Notes under the pieces: generated by a model
The model's database searches: none
What the model was told of the DNA's origin: nothing
Seen by the model: only the letters and a program-made list of their open reading frames with translations
DNA from: an uncultured Eubacteriales bacterium
GTDB lineage: Bacteria; Bacillota; Clostridia; UMGS1840
Assembly (NCBI GenBank): GCA_900555525.1
Contig: USLP01000078.1
Coordinates: forward strand, 1 to 6,610
Length of the DNA: 6,610 bases
Reading direction: 5' to 3'
Part shown: piece after piece, positions 1 to 4,411 of the stretch
Layout of the letters: each line of letters opens with the position of its first letter
Position numbering within the stretch: position 1 is the first letter of the stretch
Position numbers and translations under genes: made by a program

Positions 1-208
1 CCTCGGGTCTGAAGCTTCCGTCGGGGTCGCCTATCATGATTTTAAGCGCTCCCAAAACCGTGCCTGCTTCTTCGTATGCTGTGCCGATAAGGTCGTCGGA
101 AACCTTCTGCGCAAAGCTTGTTGTGAATAGCCCTAATGTCATAACTGTGCAAATCATTAAACTTACAGCTTTTGTGAAAATGTTTAAAGATTTAGGTTTG
201 TTTGTCAT
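1..208 (-). CDS. SLH-domain exported protein, N-terminal part (runs off left edge)
   Basis: This is the first 69 codons of a minus-strand gene that continues beyond position 1. The start ATG (206-208) is preceded by GGAGG at 217-221, 8 nt away. Residues 1-34 form a signal peptide: a basic start (MTNKPK), a hydrophobic stretch of about residues 15-30 (AVSLMICTVMTLGLFT) and a likely cleavage after SFA (Ala33). The mature part then reads like the start of an S-layer homology domain: an acidic V-S-D-D-L lead, Y-E-E-A, a helix V-L-G-A-L-K-I-M and the hallmark GDPDGSFRPE at residues 60-69. SLH domains bind secondary cell-wall polymers and anchor proteins on the surface. The rest of the protein, and hence its specific role, is not visible. 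It could be an SLH-anchored enzyme, adhesin or Ig-like-repeat protein. The open frame, RBS, signal peptide and SLH motif make a real gene very likely. Confidence 0.88.
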   Translation of the reverse strand, partial: MTNKPKSLNIFTKAVSLMICTVMTLGLFTTSFAQKVSDDLIGTAYEEAGTVLGALKIMIGDPDGSFRPE

Positions 209-355
209 TTTTCATACCTCCGTATAAATTAAAATAATGGTTACATATCAAACAGACCGACCAGGGCAAGCCAAGCCTAATTTAATATGTAACCATTATT
301 TTTTGAAAACCGATATGTAACCGTTATTTTGTTTTTGCGGTATCTCTCACCGCCG
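209..355 (-). promoter_or_regulatory. Long structured 5' leader of the SLH gene
   Basis: Assuming transcription starts about 7 nt after the -10 box at 362-367, the leader is roughly 147 nt. It begins with a small hairpin (GCGGT 337-341 paired with ACCGC 349-353, 7-nt loop) and contains the three copies of the 18-bp element described separately. The last copy ends 9 nt before GGAGG. The leader does not match a riboswitch class I recognise. A role in translation or mRNA stability is inference. Confidence 0.4.
231..330. repeat. Three copies of an 18-bp element (one inverted, two direct)
   Basis: The element AAAATAATGGTTACATAT lies at 231-248. Its perfect reverse complement lies at 285-302, giving an 18-bp inverted repeat with a 36-bp centre. 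A second direct copy with one change (ATATGTAACCGTTATTTT) lies at 313-330, with a 28-bp period between the right-hand copies. All three fall between the SLH promoter and its RBS. On the minus-strand RNA the RBS-proximal copy (231-248) can pair perfectly with the 285-302 copy, or with one mismatch with the 313-330 copy, so two alternative hairpins are possible. It could equally be a DNA operator or the ends of a tiny relic element. The repeat itself is certain; its function is not known. Confidence 0.85.
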
Positions 356-361
356 TATATG

Positions 362-390
362 AGTATAGCATAAATTATTCATAAAATCAA
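362..390 (-). promoter_or_regulatory. Sigma-A-type promoter for the SLH gene
   Basis: Read on the minus strand, TTGATT (385-390) is followed after exactly 17 bp by TATACT (362-367). A TG one base upstream of the -10 gives an extended -10 (TGCTATACT). It points at the SLH gene and would start transcription near 355. Its location just past the PAP2 stop codon suggests the SLH gene has its own transcript. Confidence 0.65.
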
Positions 391-409
391 TGCAAAATTT
401 TTTCCAAAA

Positions 410-934
410 TTAAATGAAATTTTTTCTTTTAAAAACTTTAATGGTGAGATATGCCGTTAATAAGCCGACAAATAGTCCGCCTATAATGTCGGACGGAAAA
501 TGAACGTAAAGATACATTCTCGAAAAAATTATTAAAATAGCAATAGGAACTGCGATATATCCCGCCTTTTTATTAAAATAAGTAATTATGTATGCCGCAG
601 TTGACGAGGCAATTGTATGCCCCGACGGAAATGACGAGCCGTGGGGGGGACCGATTAAAATTTTTACCGCTTCGTTAAGTTCGTATGGGCGCGGACGTGA
701 AACAATAGGCTTTATTATGAGGTTTCCGAGTACGGCGCCTATTGCAAGTCCGATTAAAAGAACAATGCCGCCCCGTCTGTACTTTTTTTGGCAAAGCATA
801 ATAACCGCAAACAAAATCCAAATTATTCCTCCGCTTCCCAAAAGCGTAATTTTCGGCATCAGAAAATCCAAAAATCCGCACGTAAAATTTTCTCTTATAA
901 AATCCAAAATCGCAAAATCAATATTTGTAAGCAC
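410..934 (-). CDS. PAP2-family membrane phosphatase
   Basis: This is a 174-residue integral membrane protein of the type 2 phosphatidic acid phosphatase family. The three catalytic motifs are complete: K75-x6-R82-P83 (KPIVSRPRP), PSGH at 103-106, and S138-R139-x5-H145-x3-D149 (SRMYLYVHFPSD). Hydrophobic segments at about 33-48, 56-76, 111-119, 125-138 and 148-166 flank them, as in small bacterial PAP2 enzymes. Such proteins dephosphorylate lipid phosphates, including undecaprenyl pyrophosphate (BcrC-like) and phosphatidylglycerophosphate (PgpB-like), on the outer face of the membrane. The substrate cannot be decided from sequence. The start is GTG (932-934), chosen because AAGGAG lies 7 nt upstream and no better ATG exists. 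That RBS overlaps the TAA of the upstream gene (11-nt gap), so the two are co-transcribed and probably translationally coupled. No convincing terminator follows. Confidence 0.92.
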   Translation of the reverse strand: MLTNIDFAILDFIRENFTCGFLDFLMPKITLLGSGGIIWILFAVIMLCQKKYRRGGIVLLIGLAIGAVLGNLIIKPIVSRPRPYELNEAVKILIGPPHGSSFPSGHTIASSTAAYIITYFNKKAGYIAVPIAILIIFSRMYLYVHFPSDIIGGLFVGLLTAYLTIKVFKRKNFI

Positions 935-945
935 TGAAATTCTCC

Positions 946-1989
946 TTAATATCCGTATTTATAACCCAAAAGCTTTGCTGTCATATGTGCGGGAAAATAC
1001 AATTCTCCTAAAAGCGCTATTATATCTTCGGGATATTCTTTTCCGCCATACATGGAAACAAGCGGTACCTCCTCTCCGTTTATGTTTAGTTTCATATCTA
1101 AAATATAATAATATTCTCCGTTCTTGGGAACGTAATCTATCGGAGCCTGAGCATAGCTTTCAATCGGGACGGTTTTTGGAGACGGGGGACTATCGTATGT
1201 TATATTAAGCGTATAGGAGTATACTTTGTCATCATAACCTGTTCCGTTTGCAAATTCGGTATGTACGGTTATTTCTTCTTCTGTAATTTCCGCTTTTGCA
1301 TTCAAAAGCGTCAAAACGTCCGCAAGCTTTATATATGCGCCGTATGACGCTTTAACCAAAACCGTATTTGAGGGAGTTTTAATCTCGGTATCCGAGGAAG
1401 TGTATATGCCTCTGTTCCATTCGGCAAGCTTACCGTTCATACGGCAGTTTTGCGTTGTTTTTATCAAGCCGAAATCTGTTTCTGTTTGATAAAAATCCGC
1501 GGGCTTTGTAATGGTTAGAGTCCGTTTTTCGCTGTCCCAAACAACATCATAGCCGTGTTCCTTCATTTCCTCGGCTTTTATGTATGTTCTTCCGCCGATA
1601 TTTGCACTTTTTATTTCTTTTTTGTTTAAATATGTTTTTATATCCGTCTCGTAGAATTTACCGGCAATTTCACCCGTTTTTCCGTTTTGACTTTCGCAAA
1701 GCTCACCCGATAAAGCTTGAAGCGAATTGAATCTTCCGCCCTTATCGGTAATATCCAAAATTCGTTTATCTTCATACCAGTATACGTCGAAGCCGTAGTG
1801 CCAATTGAGTATTTCGGCATCTATCATTGTTTCTCCGCCGATATTGTACGATGTAATGGGAGAATAATACAAATACGTTTTAATATCGGTGTAATAATAA
1901 TTTCCGATAACGTCTCCGTTAGCGGCATATGCTGAACTCAAAAGTGTAAAAAGCATTATAAGCAATGCGGACAAAAGCTTTTTCTTCAT
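946..1989 (-). CDS. Secreted stalk-domain protein (copper amine oxidase N-like repeats)
   Basis: This 347-residue protein has a clear signal peptide: MKKK, a hydrophobic core of residues 5-19 and a likely cleavage after A-Y-A (residue 22). Two similar repeats follow at about 25-82 and 106-162. Each has the pattern G-x-I-x-G-x-(F/Y)-Y-x-T-D-I-K-T-Y-L, then N-I-G-G-x-T-x-I-x-A-E, then D-V-x-W-x-x-(D/E)-K-R. This is the copper-amine-oxidase N-terminal-like or 'stalk' fold, which is common in exported clostridial proteins and carries no enzyme activity of its own. A third, more diverged unit probably spans about 295-347 (L-x-I-N-G-E-E-V-P ... L-Y-F-P-A-H-M-T-A-K-L-L-G). The middle, about 165-290, is not assignable. 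GGAG 8 nt before the ATG supports the start. It is first in an operon with the PAP2 gene. A cell-surface structural or binding role is inference. Confidence 0.85.
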   Translation of the reverse strand: MKKKLLSALLIMLFTLLSSAYAANGDVIGNYYYTDIKTYLYYSPITSYNIGGETMIDAEILNWHYGFDVYWYEDKRILDITDKGGRFNSLQALSGELCESQNGKTGEIAGKFYETDIKTYLNKKEIKSANIGGRTYIKAEEMKEHGYDVVWDSEKRTLTITKPADFYQTETDFGLIKTTQNCRMNGKLAEWNRGIYTSSDTEIKTPSNTVLVKASYGAYIKLADVLTLLNAKAEITEEEITVHTEFANGTGYDDKVYSYTLNITYDSPPSPKTVPIESYAQAPIDYVPKNGEYYYILDMKLNINGEEVPLVSMYGGKEYPEDIIALLGELYFPAHMTAKLLGYKYGY

Positions 1990-2012
1990 ATTGTTTTCTC
2001 CTTTTTTCTTTT

Positions 2013-2041
2013 ATTGTATCATGAAGCTTTTGGAATGTCAA
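2013..2041 (-). promoter_or_regulatory. Sigma-A-type promoter for the stalk protein/PAP2 operon
   Basis: On the minus strand, TTGACA (2036-2041) and TACAAT (2013-2018) are separated by exactly 17 bp. TG one base before the -10 makes it an extended -10. The start point would be near 2006, giving a leader of about 17 nt that contains the GGAG at 1998-2001. Confidence 0.75.
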
Positions 2042-2052
2042 TAAAATTAATG

Positions 2053-2066
2053 AAAAATTAATTTTT
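2053..2066. repeat. 14-bp AT palindrome between divergent promoters
   Basis: AAAAATTAATTTTT is a perfect palindrome between the -35 boxes of the two divergent promoters (2036-2041 and 2100-2105). It could be an operator or simply UP-element-like AT-rich DNA. In such AT-rich sequence chance occurrence is quite possible. Confidence 0.35.
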
Positions 2067-2099
2067 AAAAATATACAATTTTTTGTGCATAGTGTGATA

Positions 2100-2128
2100 T
2101 TGACAAATATGTATTTTTACTGTATAAT
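2100..2128 (+). promoter_or_regulatory. Perfect-consensus sigma-A promoter for the gp37-like gene
   Basis: TTGACA (2100-2105) and TATAAT (2123-2128) are both exact consensus hexamers with the optimal 17-bp spacer. Transcription would start near 2135, directly in front of the SD-like AAAGGCGGTGA at 2134-2144. The untranslated leader is therefore only about 15 nt. This suggests strong constitutive transcription of the gp37-like/YoaK-like pair. Confidence 0.85.
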
Positions 2129-2149
2129 ATAATAAAGGCGGTGAAAAAA

Positions 2150-2995
2150 GTGAGGGAAAACATTTACGTTGACTGGAATCCGTGGCACGGCTGTACAAAA
2201 ATAAGCGAGGGCTGCAGATATTGCTATGTGTACCGCCAGGACGAAATGTACGGCGCACAGATTTCATCGCAGCTGTGCCGAAAAACGGGAAACTTTAATC
2301 TCCCCATAAAGAAAAAACGGGACAAAAGCTATAAAATCCCACCCAAAAAAATCATTTTTACGTGCTTTACGTCTGATTTTTTGCTTGAAGATGCGGACGA
2401 ATGGCGGCAGGAATGCTGGGATATGATTCGCACTCGCAAGGATTGCTTTTTCTATTTCTTCACAAAGCGGATTCATCGCTTTAAAGAGTGTATTCCGAAC
2501 GATTGGGGAGACGGGTATGACAATGTAATTGTCGGCTGTACGGTAGAAAACCAAAAAATGGCGGATTTTCGGCTCCCGATTTTTAAAAGTCTTCCGATAA
2601 AGCATAAGTCGATTATGGTATCTCCGCTTTTGGAGCATGTGGATATTTCCGAATATCTTGATGAAAGCATAGAGGAGGTAGCCGTCGGCGGTGAGTCGGG
2701 AGTTAATGCACGCCCGTGCAATTACGACTGGATTTTGGATTTAAGACGTCAATGCGTTGAAAAAGATGTGCCGTTTCGGTTTCATCAGACAGGCGCATAT
2801 TTTATAAAAGACGGAAAAATGTATAGAGTAAAACGGGGTTATCAGCTCGTTCAGGCGCGTAAAGCAAACATAGATTACAAAATAGGCGACTATTTCATTC
2901 CCGAAAAGGTTGCTTATTATCAAAATACGGATAGGAAAAGGAGTAATTCTGATGAGCAGGAAGAAGAAAAAGAACACAAAGTTTTTGATGTGTGA
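2150..2995 (+). CDS. DUF5131 / phage Gp37-Gp68-like three-cysteine protein
   Basis: This is a 281-residue protein of the Gp37/Gp68 (DUF5131, COG4422) family. Near the N terminus, WNPWHGC-x6-C-x2-C places cysteines at about 15, 22 and 25, a three-Cys motif suggestive of metal or Fe-S binding. The family core follows: FTCFTSDF, the D-E-W-R-x-x-C-W-D-M-I helix, FFTKR, the V-x-V-E-N-Q-like segment (CTVENQ), VSPLLEHVDI, then VGGESG-x-x-A-R-P and an F-x-x-Q-T-G segment. The biochemical role is unsettled; some relatives are paired with a TcmP partner, which is not seen here. The GTG at 2150 is preferred because AGGCGGTGA, one base off AGGAGGTGA, precedes it at a good distance. For the in-frame GTG at 2141 this SD would overlap the start codon. 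The 3' end overlaps the next gene by 44 nt, so the two are one transcription unit. Family assignment is firm, function is not. Confidence 0.88.
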   Translation: MRENIYVDWNPWHGCTKISEGCRYCYVYRQDEMYGAQISSQLCRKTGNFNLPIKKKRDKSYKIPPKKIIFTCFTSDFLLEDADEWRQECWDMIRTRKDCFFYFFTKRIHRFKECIPNDWGDGYDNVIVGCTVENQKMADFRLPIFKSLPIKHKSIMVSPLLEHVDISEYLDESIEEVAVGGESGVNARPCNYDWILDLRRQCVEKDVPFRFHQTGAYFIKDGKMYRVKRGYQLVQARKANIDYKIGDYFIPEKVAYYQNTDRKRSNSDEQEEEKEHKVFDV

Positions 2996-3683
2996 GAGAA
3001 ATTGGGTTTACTATACGCTTATGACAGTGGCAGGCTTTTTCGGCGCATATACGTTTTTGCTTCGAGGAAACGTATTCTGTAATGCGCAGACGGGCAATAT
3101 CGTGCTTATGGGGCTTGCGCTCGGCGAGGCAAAATGGGGAAAAGCGCTTTATTACCTCATTCCTATTTCGGCATATCTTTTGGGGGCGCTCATATCGGAG
3201 CTTTTTCCGAACCCCGTAAAGCATAATTTCCCGATTAGGTGGGATACGCTCCTTATCGGATTGGAAATGCTTATAATCTTAATGCTCGGATTTATACCCG
3301 ATTCCGCTCCTGTGCAGATTTCGCAGGTCATAATAAACTTTATCGCTTCAATGCAGTATAATACCTTCCGTCAGGCGGAGGGCGTCCCGATGTCGACAAC
3401 GTTCGCAACAAACCATATACGTCAGATAGGCATAGGGCTTGCACGCGAAATAAAGCATTTCCGTACGGAACACAGCGAATACAGAGAAAAATTTCTTAAA
3501 CATTTAAAAATGCTGATTTTTTTCCTTGTAGGCTCTGTTGTCGGTACCGTGCTTTGCAATATATTTATGGGAAAAGCGATTTGGTTTACGCTTATACCTC
3601 TCGGAACAGTATTTTCAGCGCTCTTTAATGCGGATTTGACAACCGAAAAGGATTTACTTGAAAAAAAGCCGTCGGGTCATTAG
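2952..3683 (+). CDS. DUF1275 / YoaK-family membrane protein
   Basis: This 243-residue protein has a basic N terminus (SRKKKKNTK) and several hydrophobic helices at roughly 19-37, 64-84, 98-115, 122-138, 186-205 and 209-225. The N-terminal signature VAGFFGAYTFLLRGNVFCNAQTGNIV (residues 26-51, key residues G28, A32, F35, R38 and TGN at 47-49) is characteristic of the DUF1275 (YoaK) family. These are inner-membrane proteins of unproven function, often suspected to be transporters. Many relatives have Asp where this one has Gly31 (G-F-x-D-A). The segment Q-Y-N-T-F-R-Q at 135-141 and T-x-F-A-T-N-H at 149-155 fits the family's middle region. The ATG at 2952 is chosen because AAGGAG lies 8 nt upstream; the start codon sits inside the gp37-like gene in another frame. 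No obvious terminator follows, so read-through toward spoIIID is possible. Confidence 0.87.
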   Translation: MSRKKKKNTKFLMCERNWVYYTLMTVAGFFGAYTFLLRGNVFCNAQTGNIVLMGLALGEAKWGKALYYLIPISAYLLGALISELFPNPVKHNFPIRWDTLLIGLEMLIILMLGFIPDSAPVQISQVIINFIASMQYNTFRQAEGVPMSTTFATNHIRQIGIGLAREIKHFRTEHSEYREKFLKHLKMLIFFLVGSVVGTVLCNIFMGKAIWFTLIPLGTVFSALFNADLTTEKDLLEKKPSGH

Positions 3684-3701
3684 AAATTAAATAAATTTTA
3701 A

Positions 3702-3730
3702 ACATATCGGGCTCATCTATTGCATAATAA
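3702..3730 (+). promoter_or_regulatory. Possible sigma-E-type promoter for spoIIID
   Basis: ACATATC (3702-3708) and CATAATAA (3723-3730) are 14 bp apart. They partly match the Bacillus sigma-E pattern (about KMATATT, 13-15 bp, CATACAHT), with 5 of 7 and 5 of 8 positions. spoIIID is known to be transcribed by mother-cell sigma-E in Bacillus subtilis, which makes the position meaningful. The match alone is weak. Confidence 0.35.
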
Positions 3731-3760
3731 TTAGTAAAAGCAAAAAGAGGAGCGGCTATG

Positions 3761-4024
3761 ATGAAAGATTATATGGAGGAAAGAGCGATTATCTTTTCGC
3801 ATTATATTATCGAAAATCAATCAACGGTCCGAGATACCGCAAAGAAATTTTCAATTTCAAAATCGACCGTACATAAGGACGTAACGGAACGTCTTAAACA
3901 TATAGACCCCGATTTGTACGAAGACGTCAGGTGCGTCCTTAACAAAAACAAGGCGGAGCGGCACTTAAGAGGCGGACTGGCAACAAAACGAAAATATGAA
4001 CACGAGAAAACAGCGCATATTTGA
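3761..4024 (+). CDS. spoIIID: Sporulation transcriptional regulator SpoIIID
   Basis: SpoIIID is a small sequence-specific DNA-binding protein that activates and represses mother-cell genes during endospore formation, after sigma-E. The 87-residue product matches it along its length: an M-K-D-Y-x-x-E-R-A-I start, Y-I-I-E-x-x-x-T-V-R-D-T-A-K-K-F, and the diagnostic helix-turn-helix S-I-S-K-S-T-V-H-K-D-V-T-E-R-L (about residues 31-45). I-D-P-D-L and the basic R-H-L-R-G-G-L-A-T-K-x-K-Y tail (67-79) follow, which in the Bacillus protein contributes to DNA contacts. The second of two adjacent ATGs (3761) is preferred. It aligns with the known protein start, and GAGGAG at 3747-3752 is 8 nt upstream rather than 5. 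The gene stands alone after a 77-nt gap, and its last codons form part of the terminator stem. It shows that the organism has endospore-forming ancestry. Confidence 0.96.
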   Translation: MKDYMEERAIIFSHYIIENQSTVRDTAKKFSISKSTVHKDVTERLKHIDPDLYEDVRCVLNKNKAERHLRGGLATKRKYEHEKTAHI

Positions 4025-4044
4025 TATAATGCGCTGTTTTTTTT
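4007..4044 (+). terminator. Rho-independent terminator of spoIIID
   Basis: AAAACAGCGCAT (4007-4018) pairs perfectly with ATGCGCTGTTTT (4029-4040), giving a 12-bp stem. The 10-nt loop contains the spoIIID stop codon, and an 8-T run (4037-4044) follows. The left arm is the coding sequence for the last five residues, so the terminator is embedded in the gene. On the minus strand the tail is only four Ts, so bidirectional use is weak. Confidence 0.92.
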
Positions 4045-4053
4045 GAAATTTTT

Positions 4054-4093
4054 ACGGAGTAGTTCCGAACTATCGGAGCAGCTCCGTTTTTTT
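4054..4093 (+). terminator. Second terminator-like hairpin with competing folds
   Basis: CGGAG (4074-4078) and CTCCG (4082-4086) form a short hairpin followed by seven Ts (4087-4093). Alternatively ACGGAG (4054-4059) pairs with CTCCGT (4082-4087), enclosing a small hairpin TAGTT-CCG-AACTA (4060-4072). Both folds end at the same T run. The simplest reading is a back-up terminator behind spoIIID. Confidence 0.65.
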
Positions 4094-4232
4094 GTTATGC
4101 CGGAACTTAAAATTTAGCTGTTAAACCTATCAAGAAACAGGTCTAAATACAATTTCTTAATTATCACTTTGCCTTTCATATACTTCCTATACTGCCTTTT
4201 GTTTAAATTCATAACTATATTTTGCCGTTAAA
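4094..4232. other. Intergenic stretch without a convincing gene
   Basis: No coding region with an RBS and recognisable product is seen on the plus strand. On the minus strand there is a lysine-rich frame of 32 codons from ATG 4210-4212 to TAA 4114-4116. An internal ATG at 4177-4179 has AGGA 5 nt upstream, which would give 21 residues. It has no recognisable family and is only a candidate. The DNA is AT-rich and otherwise featureless. Confidence 0.4.
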
Positions 4233-4291
4233 AACCGACTTCCTATTTGTTAGATTTTTGATCTGACTTTTGGAGGTCGGTTCTTTTTTTT
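4233..4291 (+). terminator. Large two-stage terminator hairpin with no gene upstream
   Basis: AACCGACTTCC (4233-4243) pairs with GGAGGTCGGTT (4272-4282), 11 bp with one G-U. Inside it GTTAGAT (4249-4255) pairs with ATCTGAC (4261-4267) around a 5-nt loop. Eight Ts follow (4284-4291). It is a strong intrinsic terminator by form. No plus-strand gene lies between it and the previous terminators, so it may end an unannotated small RNA, guard against read-through, or be a relic. Confidence 0.75.
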
Positions 4292-4302
4292 GCTGTTTTC
4301 AG

Positions 4303-4331
4303 TTGCAAACATTGAAATATACGGTTATAAT
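4303..4331 (+). promoter_or_regulatory. Promoter P1 for the response regulator operon
   Basis: TTGCAA (4303-4308) and TATAAT (4326-4331) are separated by 17 bp. A start near 4338 would place the tandem repeat at 4345-4380 inside the leader. It lies just after the orphan terminator, so the operon is insulated from upstream transcription. Confidence 0.65.
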
Positions 4332-4344
4332 ATAATAAACAAAC

Positions 4345-4380
4345 AAGTCGGAAATAGTGGTGCAAGAAGTCGGAAATAGT
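4345..4380 (+). repeat. Tandem 14-bp direct repeat, likely regulator-binding site
   Basis: AAGTCGGAAATAGT occurs identically at 4345-4358 and 4367-4380, start to start 22 bp, about two helical turns. The second copy ends 2 bp before the -35 of promoter P2, the usual position of a site for an activating AraC-type or response-regulator dimer. A related inverted sequence, CCGACTTCCTATTT, lies at 4235-4248 in the orphan terminator. Binding by the downstream response regulator is inference. Confidence 0.7.
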
Positions 4381-4382
4381 CA

Positions 4383-4411
4383 TTGAAAAAAGGGAGAAAT
4401 TATTGTATAAT
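4383..4411 (+). promoter_or_regulatory. Promoter P2 for the response regulator operon
   Basis: TTGAAA (4383-4388) and TATAAT (4406-4411) are spaced by 17 bp, immediately downstream of the tandem repeat. A transcript from here would start near 4418, after the in-frame ATG at 4410. That would force translation to begin further in, near the G7 tract. The hexamers are good; actual use is unproven. Confidence 0.55.

Noticed and set aside
36..227. A 63-codon plus-strand frame at the left edge
   Set aside because: It is the reverse of the SLH gene's signal peptide region, has no RBS, and the minus-strand product is clearly recognisable.
231..330. CRISPR array from the three 18-bp copies
   Set aside because: One copy is inverted, the units are only 18 bp, spacers differ in length (36 and 10 bp) and no cas gene is present.
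588..1208. A 206-codon plus-strand open frame opposite the PAP2 and stalk genes
   Set aside because: It lies antisense to two genes with clear motifs, signal peptide and RBS, and its own product shows no domain. It spans the gene junction, as a shadow frame would.
2910..2951. Upstream extension of the YoaK-like gene to ATG 2910
   Set aside because: It lies deep in the gp37-like gene without a good SD. ATG 2952 has AAGGAG at the ideal distance and starts at the family's normal N terminus.
4233..4380. Terminator/antiterminator riboswitch using CCGACTTC (4235-4242) and GAAGTCGG (4366-4373)
   Set aside because: The would-be antiterminator partner lies downstream of the T run, so it would not yet be made when termination is decided. 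The best promoter (4303-4331) also lies after the terminator.
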